64,000 nucleotides of DNA from Sphingomonas sp. TREG-RG-20F-R18-01 (lineage in GTDB: Bacteria > Pseudomonadota > Alphaproteobacteria > Sphingomonadales > Sphingomonadaceae), in the NCBI RefSeq assembly GCF_022662475.1, contig NZ_JAKNQQ010000002.1, positions 744,001 through 808,000 of the forward strand, read 5' to 3'. Positions 1 through 9,450 of this stretch are shown one piece after another (the stretch's first letter is position 1; the number at the start of each line of letters is the position of its first letter). Both the position numbers and the translations under genes were made by a program. Below the pieces are notes generated by a model. It was given only the letters and a program-made list of their open reading frames with translations. It ran no database searches and was not told the origin of the DNA.

Positions 1-15
1 TGGCAAAACGCCCGC

Positions 16-40
16 AACTGGGCCCCGGCCTTCGCCGAAG
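16..40. repeat. Degenerate arm of family 1 palindromic repeat
   Basis: The segment resembles one arm of the GC-rich palindrome found in full at 20903-21006 and 36333-36436 (core GGGCCCCGGCCTTCGCCG). It lies just downstream of mutS, and only one arm is visible before the window edge. Confidence 0.5.
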
Positions 41-59
41 AAGTAACCGGGGAACCATG

Positions 60-2684
60 CTACCCCCGCGCCAACCCCTTCAACCGGTATAGTGTCTCCA
101 GCGCCTCGCGCGGCGTCAGCGCATCCACATCCAGCGCCTCCACCTCGGCGCGGATCGCGTCGCATTCCTCTTCCTCCGCCTCGATCGCGGCGGCGAACAG
201 CGGCAGGTCGTCGAGCCCCGCCGCCAGCCCGCCGGTTTTGGCACGCCCCGCCTCGAGCTTCGCCAGCACCGCCTTGGCGCGCGCGATCGTCACCGGCGGC
301 AACCCCGCGAGCCGCGCCACCGCCAGCCCGTAGGAGCGGTCCGCCGGCCCCTCGGACACTTCGTGCAACAGCACCAGCTCGCCCTTCCATTCGCGCGCGC
401 GGACGTGGTGGAGCGTCAGCGCCTCGCACCGCTCCGCCAGCCGGGTCAGCTCGTGATAATGCGTCGCGAACAGGCAGCGGCAGCGATTGTCGTCATGGAT
501 CGCCTCGACCACCGCCCAGGCGATCGCGAGACCGTCATAGGTGGACGTCCCGCGCCCCACCTCGTCGAGGATGACGAAGCTGCGCGGGGTCGCCTGCGCG
601 AGGATCGCGGCGGTCTCGACCATCTCGACCATGAAGGTCGAGCGCCCGCGCGCGAGATTGTCCGATGCGCCGACCCGGCTGAACAGGCGATCGACCAGCC
701 CCAAGGTCGCCGCTGTCGCGGGGACGAAGCTCCCCGCCTGCGCGAGCACCGCGATCGCGGCGTTCTGGCGCAGGAAGGTCGATTTGCCGCCCATGTTGGG
801 CCCGGTGACGAGCCATAGCCGCGAATCCTCCGACAGGCGGCAGTCATTGGCGACGAACCGCTCGCCGCGTTTCGCCAGCGCATCCTCGACCACCGGGTGA
901 CGCCCGCCGGTGATGTCGAAACAGGCGTGGTCGACCAGCTCGGGCCGCGCCCAGCCGCCTTCGCAACCGCGCTCGGCGAGCGCCGCCGCGACATCGAGCC
1001 GCGCGAGCGCGTCGGCGGTCGCCGCGATCGCCTCGCGCCGGTCGAGCGCGGCGGCGACGAGATCCTCGAGATGCGCCGCCTCCGCCGCGAGCGCATGGGC
1101 ACCCGCCTGCGTCACCTTGGCCGCGACCTCGTGGAGCTCGGGCGCGTTGAAGCGCACCGCGCCCGCCATCGTCTGGCGGTGGATGAACCCGCTGTCGGGC
1201 TTCATCAGGCCGTCTGCCGAGCGTGCGGGAACTTCGATATGATAGCCGAGCACGCCGTTGTGGCGGATCTTGAGCTGCGCCACCCCGGTCCGCGCGCGGA
1301 AATCCGCCTCGAGCGCGGCAATCGCGCGCCGCCCGCCCGCGCCCGCATCGCGCAGATCGTCAAGCGCGGCGTCATAGCCCGCCGCGATATAACCGCCGTC
1401 CGACGCATCGATCGGCGGCGCGGGGACCAGCGCGCGCGTCAGCAGGTCGATCAGCGCGCCATGCCCGCGCAGCCGCGGGGCAAGGTCGGTGAGCAATGCC
1501 GGGGGCGCAGCGATCCCGCCCAGCCGCTCGCCGAGCCGCCATGCGCCGTCGAGCCCGTCGCGCAACTGTCCGAGATCGCGCGGCGAACCGCGCCCCGCAG
1601 CGAGCCGCCCGAGCGCGCGGCCGATATCCGCCATGCTGCGGAGCGTCCCCCGAAGCGACTCGCGCAATCCCCCGTCATGGGTCAGCAACGCGACCAGATC
1701 GAGCCGCGCCTCGATCGGTCCGCGCGCCATCAGCGGTGCGCCGATGTCCGCGCCGAGCAGCCGCGCGCCCGCCGCAGTGACGGTCCGGTCGATCGAGTCG
1801 AGCAGGCTGCCCTTGCGTGTGCCGGTGGTGGTCTGGGTCAGTTCGAGGCTCTCGCGCGTCGCGGCGTCGATCGCCATGTGCTGCGCGCTCGCACCAAGCC
1901 GGGGCGGGCGGAGGAACGGCATCGCGCCCTTGGCGGTATGGTCGAGATAGGCGACGAGGCCCCCCGCCGCCGATAGCGCGGCGCGGTCGAACTGCCCGAA
2001 CCCGTCGAGCGTCGCGACCGCGTAGAGCGCCTTGAGCCGCGCCTCGCCACGCGCGCTGTCGAACTCGGCGCGCGGGCGGAGCATCGTGGCGAGATCGGCA
2101 AAGTGGCTATCGTCGCACACGATCGTCTCGGCGGGGGCGAGGCGGGCGATCTCGGCGCCCAGCCCGGCGGCGTCGCAGGCGATCAGCTCGAACCGGCCGG
2201 TCGAGATATCGGCGGCGGCGATCGCGACTCCGCCGCCCGCCTCGCCGATCGCGACGCACCAATTGGCGGTGCGCGCGTCGAGCAAAGCTTCCTCGGTCAG
2301 CGTGCCCGCTGTCACCAGCCGGACAATTGCACGTGAAACCAATGTCTTACCGCTACGCTTCTTGGCCTCGGCGGGGCTTTCGGTCTGCTCGGCGATCGCG
2401 ACGCGGTGCCCCGCCTTGATCAGTCGCGCGAGATAGCCGTCGGCGGCATGGACCGGCACGCCGCACATCGGGATCGGCACGCCGAGATGCTCGCCGCGCG
2501 CGGTCAGCGCGATGTCGAGGCAGGCGGCGGCGATCTTGGCGTCCTCGAAGAACAGTTCGAAGAAATCGCCCATCCGGTAGAACAACAGGCAATCCGCCGC
2601 CTCCGCCTTGAGCGCGAGATATTGCGCCATCATCGGCGTGGGGGCGGGGGAGGTCGGGGCAGGGGCGGGAGAAGCGGCGGGCAT
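60..2684 (-). CDS. mutS: DNA mismatch repair protein MutS
   Basis: MutS recognises mispaired bases and small loops and, with ATP, recruits MutL. The N-terminal mismatch-reading motif GDFFELF (Phe-x-Glu around residues 41-43) is present, with Phe where E. coli has Tyr between Gly-Asp-Phe and Glu. The ATPase core has Walker A GPNMGGKST near residue 627 and Walker B DEVGRGTSTYDG near 708. Length of about 874 residues is normal for MutS1. The start is uncertain: the frame extends upstream to a GTG at 2732, ATGs at 2684 and 2633 are possible, and none has a clear ribosome binding site. I chose 2684 because relatives usually carry a short Pro/Ala-rich leader before the conserved MMAQYL. It is monocistronic here. 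Confidence 0.95.
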   Translation of the reverse strand: MPAASPAPAPTSPAPTPMMAQYLALKAEAADCLLFYRMGDFFELFFEDAKIAAACLDIALTARGEHLGVPIPMCGVPVHAADGYLARLIKAGHRVAIAEQTESPAEAKKRSGKTLVSRAIVRLVTAGTLTEEALLDARTANWCVAIGEAGGGVAIAAADISTGRFELIACDAAGLGAEIARLAPAETIVCDDSHFADLATMLRPRAEFDSARGEARLKALYAVATLDGFGQFDRAALSAAGGLVAYLDHTAKGAMPFLRPPRLGASAQHMAIDAATRESLELTQTTTGTRKGSLLDSIDRTVTAAGARLLGADIGAPLMARGPIEARLDLVALLTHDGGLRESLRGTLRSMADIGRALGRLAAGRGSPRDLGQLRDGLDGAWRLGERLGGIAAPPALLTDLAPRLRGHGALIDLLTRALVPAPPIDASDGGYIAAGYDAALDDLRDAGAGGRRAIAALEADFRARTGVAQLKIRHNGVLGYHIEVPARSADGLMKPDSGFIHRQTMAGAVRFNAPELHEVAAKVTQAGAHALAAEAAHLEDLVAAALDRREAIAATADALARLDVAAALAERGCEGGWARPELVDHACFDITGGRHPVVEDALAKRGERFVANDCRLSEDSRLWLVTGPNMGGKSTFLRQNAAIAVLAQAGSFVPATAATLGLVDRLFSRVGASDNLARGRSTFMVEMVETAAILAQATPRSFVILDEVGRGTSTYDGLAIAWAVVEAIHDDNRCRCLFATHYHELTRLAERCEALTLHHVRAREWKGELVLLHEVSEGPADRSYGLAVARLAGLPPVTIARAKAVLAKLEAGRAKTGGLAAGLDDLPLFAAAIEAEEEECDAIRAEVEALDVDALTPREALETLYRLKGLARG

Positions 2685-2762
2685 TGCCGCTGGGTAGCGA
2701 AGAAACCGCCGCGCGTCATGGTGTGGATGCACGAGGGATCCCAGAGCGGGGTCTTTCTCCTT

Positions 2763-2854
2763 CCGTCATGCTGAACTTGTTTCAGCATCCACCGCGCAAC
2801 GGGCTCGGACCGCCTTTGCGGAACGGTGGACCCTGAAACGAGTTCAGGGTGACG
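2763..2854. repeat. Family 2 palindromic repeat (TGAAC/GTTCA type)
   Basis: About 92 bp with outer arms CCGTCATGCTGAAC and GTTCAGGGTGACG flanking inner GTTTCAG/CTGAAAC half-sites. It fills the gap between mutS and the SDR gene. A second copy lies at 56167-56259 between bchY and bchZ. Confidence 0.85.
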
Positions 2855-2890
2855 CCGGTTGGGTGTGACCATCCGGCGCCCCTTCCACGC

Positions 2891-3640
2891 TCACCCGCCG
2901 TTGAGCATCCCGAACACCGCATCGTACCGCCCCTCGCGTTCGGCATCGCGCAGGAACTTGACGCGCTCTACGGTATTCTCCGGCCCCGCCGGGTTCGCCT
3001 CGAGCAGCGCCATCGTCTCGGCGATATACGCATCGAGCGGCATCGAATTGGGGTTGGTCGCCTGTCCCGGCATCAGGTCGGTCGCGACCGCTGGCGGCGC
3101 GATCTCGATCACGTCGATCCCGAGCCCCGCCACCTGCGACCGCAGCGACTGCGACCAGCTGTGGATCGCCGCCTTGGTCGCGGAATAGGTCGGCGTGACG
3201 ACCAGCGGCACGAACGCCAGCCCCGACGACACCGTCAGGATCGCCGCATCCGCCTGTTTGCGCAGCTGTGGGAGCAGCGCGGCGGTCAGCCGGATCGGGC
3301 CGAGCAGGTTGGTCGCGATCATCGCCTCGGCGTCGGCGAGGTCATAGCGCTCGGCCGCCATGTTCTCGGGCCGCATGATCCCGGCATTGTGGACCACGAC
3401 GTTGAGCGCCGGATGATCGGCGACGATCCGCGCCGCAAAGCGGGTGATGTCGGCTGCGTCCGCGACGTCGAGCAAGGCGGTCGCGATCCCCGGCAGGTCG
3501 CGCGCCAGCGCCTCCAGCGGTTCCGCCCTGCGCCCGGCGACGATGACGTGGTTGCCGCGTGCGTGAAACTGTTCGGCGAGCGCCCGGCCGATGCCCGACC
3601 CGCCGCCGGTGATGAGAATGGTGTTGTCGGTCATCTTCAT
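2891..3640 (-). CDS. Short-chain dehydrogenase (DltE-like SDR)
   Basis: A 249-residue NAD(P)-dependent oxidoreductase of the classical SDR fold. The nucleotide-binding motif TGGGSGIG is at the N terminus, NNAG-like HNAGIM follows, and the catalytic Ser-Tyr-Lys set is seen as SSG ... YSATK. The sequence style resembles the DltE/COG3967 group; the substrate cannot be read from sequence. The ATG at 3640 is preceded by a good ribosome binding site (AGGAG, 6 bases upstream), so the longer frame starting at 3694 is not used. It is divergent from an HxlR-type regulator with a shared 101-bp promoter region, an arrangement typical of HxlR-controlled oxidoreductases that respond to electrophiles or quinones (inference). 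Confidence 0.85.
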   Translation of the reverse strand: MKMTDNTILITGGGSGIGRALAEQFHARGNHVIVAGRRAEPLEALARDLPGIATALLDVADAADITRFAARIVADHPALNVVVHNAGIMRPENMAAERYDLADAEAMIATNLLGPIRLTAALLPQLRKQADAAILTVSSGLAFVPLVVTPTYSATKAAIHSWSQSLRSQVAGLGIDVIEIAPPAVATDLMPGQATNPNSMPLDAYIAETMALLEANPAGPENTVERVKFLRDAEREGRYDAVFGMLNGG

Positions 3641-3684
3641 GCTGCTTCTCCTGCCCCCGAGTGGCCAGCCGCAAATATGACGTG

Positions 3685-3703
3685 TACTCTCCAACGGAAA
3701 GTA
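3685..3703. promoter_or_regulatory. Candidate HxlR operator between divergent genes
   Basis: Inverted repeat TACTCTCC-N3-GGAAAGTA (seven of eight positions pair) in the divergent SDR/HxlR promoter region. A smaller dyad, GGTA-N2-TACC, follows at 3719-3728. HxlR-family sites often have TACT...AGTA symmetry; binding is inferred. Confidence 0.45.
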
Positions 3704-3741
3704 GGCACCGCAATGTATGGTACTTACCGAGAGGAAACCGA

Positions 3742-4128
3742 GTGGCCGTCTCGCATGACTATCCGCAAGATCTCGACCCCCGGATCGAGGCGCTCGTCAC
3801 CGAGGTGATCGGGCGCGTCGCGGACAAATGGACGATGATCACGCTGGAAGTGCTGACCGAGCACGGCGAACTGCGTTTCTCGCGGATCGCGCAGCTGGTC
3901 GAAGGGATCAGCCAGAAGATGCTCACCCAGACGCTCCGCCAGATGGAGCGGGACGGGCTGGTGATCCGGACGATTCATCCGGTGATCCCGCCCAAGGTCG
4001 AATACCGCCTGACCGATCTCGGACTCACGCTGGCCGAGGCCTTCTGCGGGGTGTGGGCGTGGGCGGCGCAGAATGTCGACCGGATCACCGCGGCGCGCGC
4101 CGCCTTCGACAGCCGTAGCGTCGACTAG
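3742..4128 (+). CDS. HxlR-family winged-helix transcriptional regulator
   Basis: A 128-residue winged helix-turn-helix regulator. The family signature is visible: a DKWTMITLEVL first helix, then FSRIAQLVEGISQKMLTQTL as recognition region, and the wing VEYRLTDLG. The frame is open upstream to a GTG at 3661, but the GTG at 3742 has a strong ribosome binding site (GAGGAAA, 4 bases before) and gives the usual family length. No conserved N-terminal redox cysteine of the YodB/HypR type is seen in the first residues; the only Cys is near the C terminus. It most likely controls itself and the divergent SDR gene. Confidence 0.88.
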   Translation: MAVSHDYPQDLDPRIEALVTEVIGRVADKWTMITLEVLTEHGELRFSRIAQLVEGISQKMLTQTLRQMERDGLVIRTIHPVIPPKVEYRLTDLGLTLAEAFCGVWAWAAQNVDRITAARAAFDSRSVD

Positions 4129-4187
4129 AGGCGTTCCCATCCAGCCAAAGTCTGCTTAAGGCTGCCCCAATCAGGAGTGCGTCCCCC

Positions 4188-6446
4188 ATGTCCGAAGAAT
4201 CGAACGTCCAGTTTTCCGAGCGCGAAGCGCTGTTGTTCCACTCGGAGGGACGCCCCGGCAAGATCGAGATCATCGCCTCCAAGCCGATGGCGACGCAGCG
4301 CGACCTCGCGCTCGCCTATTCGCCCGGCGTCGCGGTTCCCGTTCTGGCGATCGCCGCCGATCCGAGCCTTGCGTACGACTATACCGCCAAGGGCAACCTC
4401 GTCGCGGTCATCTCCAATGGCACCGCGATCCTCGGGCTGGGCAATCTCGGCGCGCTCGCGTCCAAGCCGGTGATGGAGGGCAAGGCGGTCCTGTTCAAAC
4501 GCTTCGCCGACGTCGACGCGATCGACATCGAACTCAAGACCGAGGACCCCGACCGGCTGATCGACGCGATCGAGCTGATGGAGCCGAGCTTCGGCGGCAT
4601 CAACCTCGAGGACATCAAGTCGCCCGAATGCTTCATCATCGAGCAGACGCTGCGCGCCAGGATGAACATCCCGGTGTTCCATGACGACCAGCACGGCACC
4701 GCAATCATCTGCGCGGCGGGCCTGATCAACGCGCTGTTCCTTACCGGCCGCGACATCAAGACCACCAAGGTCGTGATGAACGGCGCGGGCGCGGCGGCGA
4801 TCGCCTGCGCCGAGCTGATCAAGACGATGGGCCTGCCCAGCGACCATCTCACAATGATCGACCTGGGCGGGGTGATCTACCAGGGTCGCGCGGACATCAA
4901 CCAGTGGCAGTCGGCGCACGCCGTCAACACGACCAAGCGGACCCGCGCCGAGGCGCTCGACGGCGCCGACGTGTTCATCGGCGTTTCGGCGGCGGGCGCG
5001 CTGCCCGCGCACGAGCTGATGAAGATGGCGCCCAAACCGATCATCTTCGCTATGGCCAATCCCGATCCCGAGATCACCCCGCCCGAAGCCAAGGCGGCGC
5101 GACCCGATGCCATCATCGCGACCGGGCGTTCGGACTTCCCCAATCAGGTCAACAACGTCCTGTGCTTCCCGTTCATCTTCCGCGGCGCGCTCGACGTGCG
5201 CGCGACGACGATCAACGACGAGATGAAGCTCGCCGCCGCCCGCGCGCTGGCGGCACTCGCGCGCCAGCAGGTGCCCGAGGAAGTCGCGGTCGCGTACGGC
5301 GTGCACCACACCTTCGGCCCCGAATATATCATCCCGACGCCGTTCGATCCGCGGCTGATGGAGATCATCCCCGTCGCGGTCGCCAAGGCGGCGATGGATT
5401 CGGGCGTGGCGACCAAGCCGATCCTCGACCTCGAAGCGTATCGCGACAAACTGCGGGCGCGGCTCAACCCGACCACCTCGGTGCTGACGCTTGCCTATGA
5501 GGGCGCCAAGGCGCACCCCAAGCGCGTGCTGTTCGCTGAAGGCGAAGAGGAAGTCGTGCTGCGCGCGGCGATCGCGTTCAAGGATGGCGGCTACGGCACG
5601 CCGGTGCTGGTCGGGCGCGACGACGTGCCGGACCGGCTGCGTTCGCTCGGCGTCGCCGATCCCGACAGCTACGAGCTTCACAACAGCCGCAATTCGCCGC
5701 TCGTGCCGCGGATGGTCGATTTCCTGTACAACCGGCTCCAGCGGCGCGGCTACCTGCGGCGCGATTGCGAGCGGATGATCAACCAGGATCGCAACATCTT
5801 CGGCGCGGTCCTGCTCCAGCTCGGCGAGGCGGATGCGATGATCACCGGCATCACCCGCACCTATGCGCACACGATGCGCGAAGTCCGCCGCGTGATCGAT
5901 CCGGCCGAGGGGCAGATTCCGTTCGGCATCCATCTGATGGTCGGGCAGAGCCACACCGTCTTCATGGCGGACACGACGATCAACGAGCGTCCGTCGGCCG
6001 AGGAACTCGCGGACATTGCCGAGCAGACTGCGCTGGTCGCACGCCGCATGGGCCATGAGCCGCGCGTCGCGTTCCTCAGCTATTCGACCTTCGGCAATCC
6101 GGAGGGCAATTGGCTCGAGAATATCCGCGCCGCGGTCGGCGTGCTCGACTCGCGTCAGGTCGGGTTCGAATATGAGGGCGAAATGGCCCCCGACGTGGCG
6201 CTCAACCCCAAGCAGCTCGCGAACTACCCGTTCGCGCGGCTGTCGGGGCCAGCCAACGTGCTGATCATGCCGGGGCTGCAGTCGGCCAATATCTCGGCCA
6301 AGCTGCTGCGCGAGCTCGGCGGCGATGCGGTGATCGGTCCGATGCTGGTGGGCATGGAGAAATCGGTCCAGATCGCGCCGATGACCTCGACCGCGAGCGA
6401 GCTCGTGACGCTCGCGGTGCTGGCGGCCGGCGGGATCGCGCGCTGA
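4188..6446 (+). CDS. maeB: NADP-dependent malic enzyme, MaeB type with phosphotransacetylase-like domain
   Basis: Oxidatively decarboxylates malate to pyruvate, giving NADPH. The 752 residues form the large two-part type: malic enzyme domain in residues 1 to about 420 (tyrosine in LAYSPGVAVP, metal-binding HDDQHGTAII, nucleotide-binding NGAGAAAIA) and a C-terminal phosphotransacetylase-like domain (about 430-752), thought in this family to be regulatory rather than catalytic. The ATG is preceded by CAGGAG. It stands alone; the hairpin at 6495-6517 probably ends its transcript. Confidence 0.95.
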   Translation: MSEESNVQFSEREALLFHSEGRPGKIEIIASKPMATQRDLALAYSPGVAVPVLAIAADPSLAYDYTAKGNLVAVISNGTAILGLGNLGALASKPVMEGKAVLFKRFADVDAIDIELKTEDPDRLIDAIELMEPSFGGINLEDIKSPECFIIEQTLRARMNIPVFHDDQHGTAIICAAGLINALFLTGRDIKTTKVVMNGAGAAAIACAELIKTMGLPSDHLTMIDLGGVIYQGRADINQWQSAHAVNTTKRTRAEALDGADVFIGVSAAGALPAHELMKMAPKPIIFAMANPDPEITPPEAKAARPDAIIATGRSDFPNQVNNVLCFPFIFRGALDVRATTINDEMKLAAARALAALARQQVPEEVAVAYGVHHTFGPEYIIPTPFDPRLMEIIPVAVAKAAMDSGVATKPILDLEAYRDKLRARLNPTTSVLTLAYEGAKAHPKRVLFAEGEEEVVLRAAIAFKDGGYGTPVLVGRDDVPDRLRSLGVADPDSYELHNSRNSPLVPRMVDFLYNRLQRRGYLRRDCERMINQDRNIFGAVLLQLGEADAMITGITRTYAHTMREVRRVIDPAEGQIPFGIHLMVGQSHTVFMADTTINERPSAEELADIAEQTALVARRMGHEPRVAFLSYSTFGNPEGNWLENIRAAVGVLDSRQVGFEYEGEMAPDVALNPKQLANYPFARLSGPANVLIMPGLQSANISAKLLRELGGDAVIGPMLVGMEKSVQIAPMTSTASELVTLAVLAAGGIAR

Positions 6447-6494
6447 GCGAGCAGGCCGGGTTTCCCGGCGTGGCTCGAAACGCGCCGCGACGAC

Positions 6495-6517
6495 AGGCTG
6501 CCGGGCGCGTCCCGGCA
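6495..6517 (+). terminator. Hairpin after maeB, possible terminator
   Basis: Perfect 9-bp stem GCTGCCGGG / CCCGGCAGC with a 5-base loop, 49 bases after the maeB stop. There is no U tract, so it may act only as an mRNA 3' end stabiliser. Confidence 0.4.
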
Positions 6518-6586
6518 GCGGTTGCGCCGGGCCGGGCAGGACTTGGCCATCCCGCGTGACAGCCTGGTCCGTCGCACACCCTGTTT

Positions 6587-6605
6587 GATGTATAGAACAT
6601 ACATC
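6587..6605. promoter_or_regulatory. AT-rich palindromic operator upstream of exported protease
   Basis: Perfect inverted repeat GATGTAT-AGAAC-ATACATC in an unusually AT-rich stretch (about 6580-6665) of a GC-rich genome, about 84 bases before the protease start. TTGACG at 6612-6617 and TTGTTA at 6620-6625 could be -35 elements, with no convincing -10. The dyad looks like a dimeric regulator site; the regulator is unknown. Confidence 0.5.
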
Positions 6606-6688
6606 CTTTGCTTGACGAATTGTTAAGACATGCCACTCTCCCCAATACGGTAAGAATTTTCTACAAACATGGCCGGGGGGCGAAGTGT

Positions 6689-7879
6689 ATGAAGAAGAAA
6701 ATCGCGCTGTTCTGCGGAGTTGCGTTCTTTGCGACGGCGAACGGGAATGCATCCACGATCAAGCTCGTCGATCAGGGTGGGGTGACCGGGTCTCCGGCGG
6801 CGCTGGGATTTGCCGTTGCCGCGGACTATTGGTCGAAGATGTTCACCAATACTGCGGTGATCAATCTCGACGTACAGTTTGGCCCGCTGGGACCGGGGAT
6901 CATCGGATCGACTAGCAGTCGGGCGGTGGACTATACGGTGCAGAACTGGGAAAACGGGGTGCTCGCGACCAAGAGCAATTCCGCGATCGACGGCAATATC
7001 GTCCTGCCGACGTTGAAGGGGGGCGCTGCGACCTTCATTACCAACGGGGTCGATGCCACCGGCACGCAGAATGTCGGGGATGCCTATCAATACGTCACCG
7101 CCGGCCAGGTCTCGAGCACGGATTTGTCCCTGAACTCGTCGGTGGTCAAGGCGATCGGCGGCACCGTGGACACGCCGGGCGAAGCCGACGGCAGCGTGAC
7201 CTTCAGCAGCAGCTTCGGGTTCGATTTCGATCCACGCGATGGCATCTCCGCCAACACCATCGACTTCATCGGCGTTGCGATCCACGAGATCGGCCATGCG
7301 CTCGGCTTTGTCTCGGGTGTGGACTATCCTGACGTTTATGGCTCCCCCAAAGGTCCTGGAGCGGGGGTGGTACCGTTCGATATCAATGACACGGCGTTGT
7401 TCAGCGCGCTCGACATGTTCCGATACAGCCGCGACCCGAACGGGCTGGTGCCCGGCAACGATCCCGTGCTCGACCTGACCGTCGGGGGCACGCCCTATTT
7501 CTCGGTCGACGGCGGGGCAACCGCGTTGTTCGGCAACAGCTTTGCGACCGGCCTCTACAATGGAGACGGCGACCAGGCGTCGCACTGGAAGGACACCGCG
7601 GGCTGTGCGGTCGGCAACGGCATCATGGATCCGACCTTCTGCTATTCGCAGACCGGTGCGGTGACCGGCCTCGACCTGGCCGCGTTCGACGCCATCGGCT
7701 GGAACCTCAGCGTCGATGCGCTGACCTATTCGACCGAGACGACGGGGCAAATCTATCAGAGCTATCTCGACACATTGGCGGTGCCCGAGCCGGCGACGTG
7801 GACCATGATGGTGGTGGGCTTTGGCATGCTCGGCGGTGCCGCGCGCCGCAGAAGCGGCCAACGCGTCGCGAGCGTCTGA
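6689..7879 (+). CDS. Exported zinc metalloprotease with PEPxxWA-type C-terminal sorting signal
   Basis: A secreted or surface-anchored metalloprotease of 396 residues. MKKKIALFCGVAFFATANG is a Sec signal peptide. The zinc motif HEIGHALGFVSG lies near residue 199 (HExxHxxGxxxG). The C terminus (about 367-390) has PEPATW followed by a hydrophobic segment and a basic tail AARRR, the PEP-CTERM signal processed by an exosortase; here WT replaces the common WA. The family matches the NF038122-like metalloproteases. The ATG at 6689 was chosen over an upstream in-frame start at 6608 because it begins the signal peptide. No exosortase lies in the window. An AT-rich regulatory region precedes it. Confidence 0.88.
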   Translation: MKKKIALFCGVAFFATANGNASTIKLVDQGGVTGSPAALGFAVAADYWSKMFTNTAVINLDVQFGPLGPGIIGSTSSRAVDYTVQNWENGVLATKSNSAIDGNIVLPTLKGGAATFITNGVDATGTQNVGDAYQYVTAGQVSSTDLSLNSSVVKAIGGTVDTPGEADGSVTFSSSFGFDFDPRDGISANTIDFIGVAIHEIGHALGFVSGVDYPDVYGSPKGPGAGVVPFDINDTALFSALDMFRYSRDPNGLVPGNDPVLDLTVGGTPYFSVDGGATALFGNSFATGLYNGDGDQASHWKDTAGCAVGNGIMDPTFCYSQTGAVTGLDLAAFDAIGWNLSVDALTYSTETTGQIYQSYLDTLAVPEPATWTMMVVGFGMLGGAARRRSGQRVASV

Positions 7880-8097
7880 CGCGCAAGGCGAAACGGATTG
7901 CGACCCGTGCTGCCGCTGGTGCGTGGTGTTTCTTCGGCCAAGCCTGTAGCACGCGCTACCGGGGGATCGGGCGGCGGGGCCGTTCGATCCGCCGGAAACG
8001 GTTTGACACGGGCAAGGTCGGATCGCGCACCGCGGCGGCGCGTTGAGCGGCGCGAGCGCGCGGCACTTCTTGCTCCGTGCTATCAGAGGGTTAGTCG

Positions 8098-9384
8098 ATG
8101 CCAGCGCAAACACCCGTTCTTGACCATCACGATCTGATCCTCCGTCCCGACCCCGCGCGGACCGTGGTGCGGCCATTCGAACTGGAATATCCCGAGGCCT
8201 TTCGCGCGCCGGGCCATTCGCGCGTGCAGGTCATCGTCGATCGGGTGATGACGCTCGACGCTGCGGCGCTGGCGGAGGAGTTGCCGCGCATCACCGACTC
8301 GCTCGACGAGCGGCACCGCGATGTCGACACCATGCTGCTGCGTCGCTTCGACGCGATCGCGGCGAGCCTGCCGTCGATGCCCGAAACCAACGATTCGCAG
8401 CGTCGCCTGATCGGGGCCTATTTCAGCGAGGAATATTCCTACGAGGCCGCCGCGCTGTTCAACCCCAGCGCAGTGCTCGTCGAGGCGGCGTCGCCGGCAC
8501 CCGAGCAAGGCCTGCGCTTCGTCATGTCGCTGCGCGGGATCGGCGAGGGGCACGTGTCGTCGGTGGCGTTCCGCGCCGGGCACTGGGTCCCCGGCAGCGC
8601 GCCGACGATCGAGACGCCCAGCCCGATCGCCGTTCCGCCGATCATCGAGAGCGAGAAGTCCGGCGTGGTGCACCTGCAGTGCGACGGCAGCCGTGAGGTG
8701 TCGGAGACGGTCCTGTTTCCGATCCTGCCGAGCCAGAAGCAGGGGATCGAGGACCTTCGGCTGGTGCGCTTCGTCGAGGATGACGGGACGGTGATGTACC
8801 ATGGCACCTATACCGCCTTCAGCGGCGCGACGGCACGGCCCGAACTGCTGACCGGGATCGACTTCCGTAATTTCGAGATGCGCGTGCTGACCGGCGATGC
8901 GGCAGGGGCGAAGGGGATGGCGCTGTTCCCGCGGCGGATCGGCGGGAAGTTCGCGATGCTCGGGCGACAGGACAGCGAGAGCATCTGGCTCCACACGTCC
9001 GACGACATCCTGCATTGGGAGGGGGGCGGCAAGATCGTCTCGCCGCGCTATCCGTGGGAATTCGTGCAGATGGGCAATTGCGGATCACCGATCGAGGTGG
9101 ACGAGGGGTGGCTGGTCTTCACCCACGGTGTCGGGACGGTGCGCAACTATTGCATGGGCGCGTGCCTGCTCGACAAGGACGACCCGTCGAAGCTGCTCGC
9201 CCGCACGCCCGAGCCGATCCTCAAGCCGAGCCCGACCGAGCGGGACGGCTATGTTCCCAATGTCGTCTACAGTTGCGGCGCGATCGCCTCCGGTCGCGAC
9301 GTGATGATCCCCTACGGGGTCGCCGACAATTTCACCGCCTTTGCGACGACCACGGTCGACCGCCTGCTCGCGGTGATGGAATAG
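8098..9384 (+). CDS. GH130-family glycoside phosphorylase/hydrolase-like protein
   Basis: A 428-residue protein whose C-terminal two thirds match the five-bladed propeller of glycoside hydrolase family 130, whose characterised members are beta-mannoside phosphorylases and mannosidases. Typical segments are YHGTYTAFSG, GKFAMLGRQDSESIWLHTS and the late GAADTV-like GVADNFTAFATT. The first ~110 residues are a helical extension rich in Asp/Arg/Leu. The preceding 218 bp contain no gene. Its substrate is not deducible; no mannan-degrading neighbours are present. Confidence 0.8.
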   Translation: MPAQTPVLDHHDLILRPDPARTVVRPFELEYPEAFRAPGHSRVQVIVDRVMTLDAAALAEELPRITDSLDERHRDVDTMLLRRFDAIAASLPSMPETNDSQRRLIGAYFSEEYSYEAAALFNPSAVLVEAASPAPEQGLRFVMSLRGIGEGHVSSVAFRAGHWVPGSAPTIETPSPIAVPPIIESEKSGVVHLQCDGSREVSETVLFPILPSQKQGIEDLRLVRFVEDDGTVMYHGTYTAFSGATARPELLTGIDFRNFEMRVLTGDAAGAKGMALFPRRIGGKFAMLGRQDSESIWLHTSDDILHWEGGGKIVSPRYPWEFVQMGNCGSPIEVDEGWLVFTHGVGTVRNYCMGACLLDKDDPSKLLARTPEPILKPSPTERDGYVPNVVYSCGAIASGRDVMIPYGVADNFTAFATTTVDRLLAVME

Positions 9385-9450
9385 CGCTCGTCGGCCTGGC
9401 GCGCGCCGCCCGTCAGCCTTTCTAAAGGCGGGGCGGCGCATTATCTCGGG

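Noticed and set aside
4188..6446. maeB as a fusion of two separate genes
   Set aside because: The malic enzyme plus phosphotransacetylase-like arrangement is the normal large MaeB architecture, not a new fusion.
6623..8176. Long antisense open frame over the exported metalloprotease
   Set aside because: It is the GC-rich shadow of the plus-strand gene, which has a signal peptide, zinc motif and sorting signal; the antisense product is Arg/Asp-rich low-complexity sequence.
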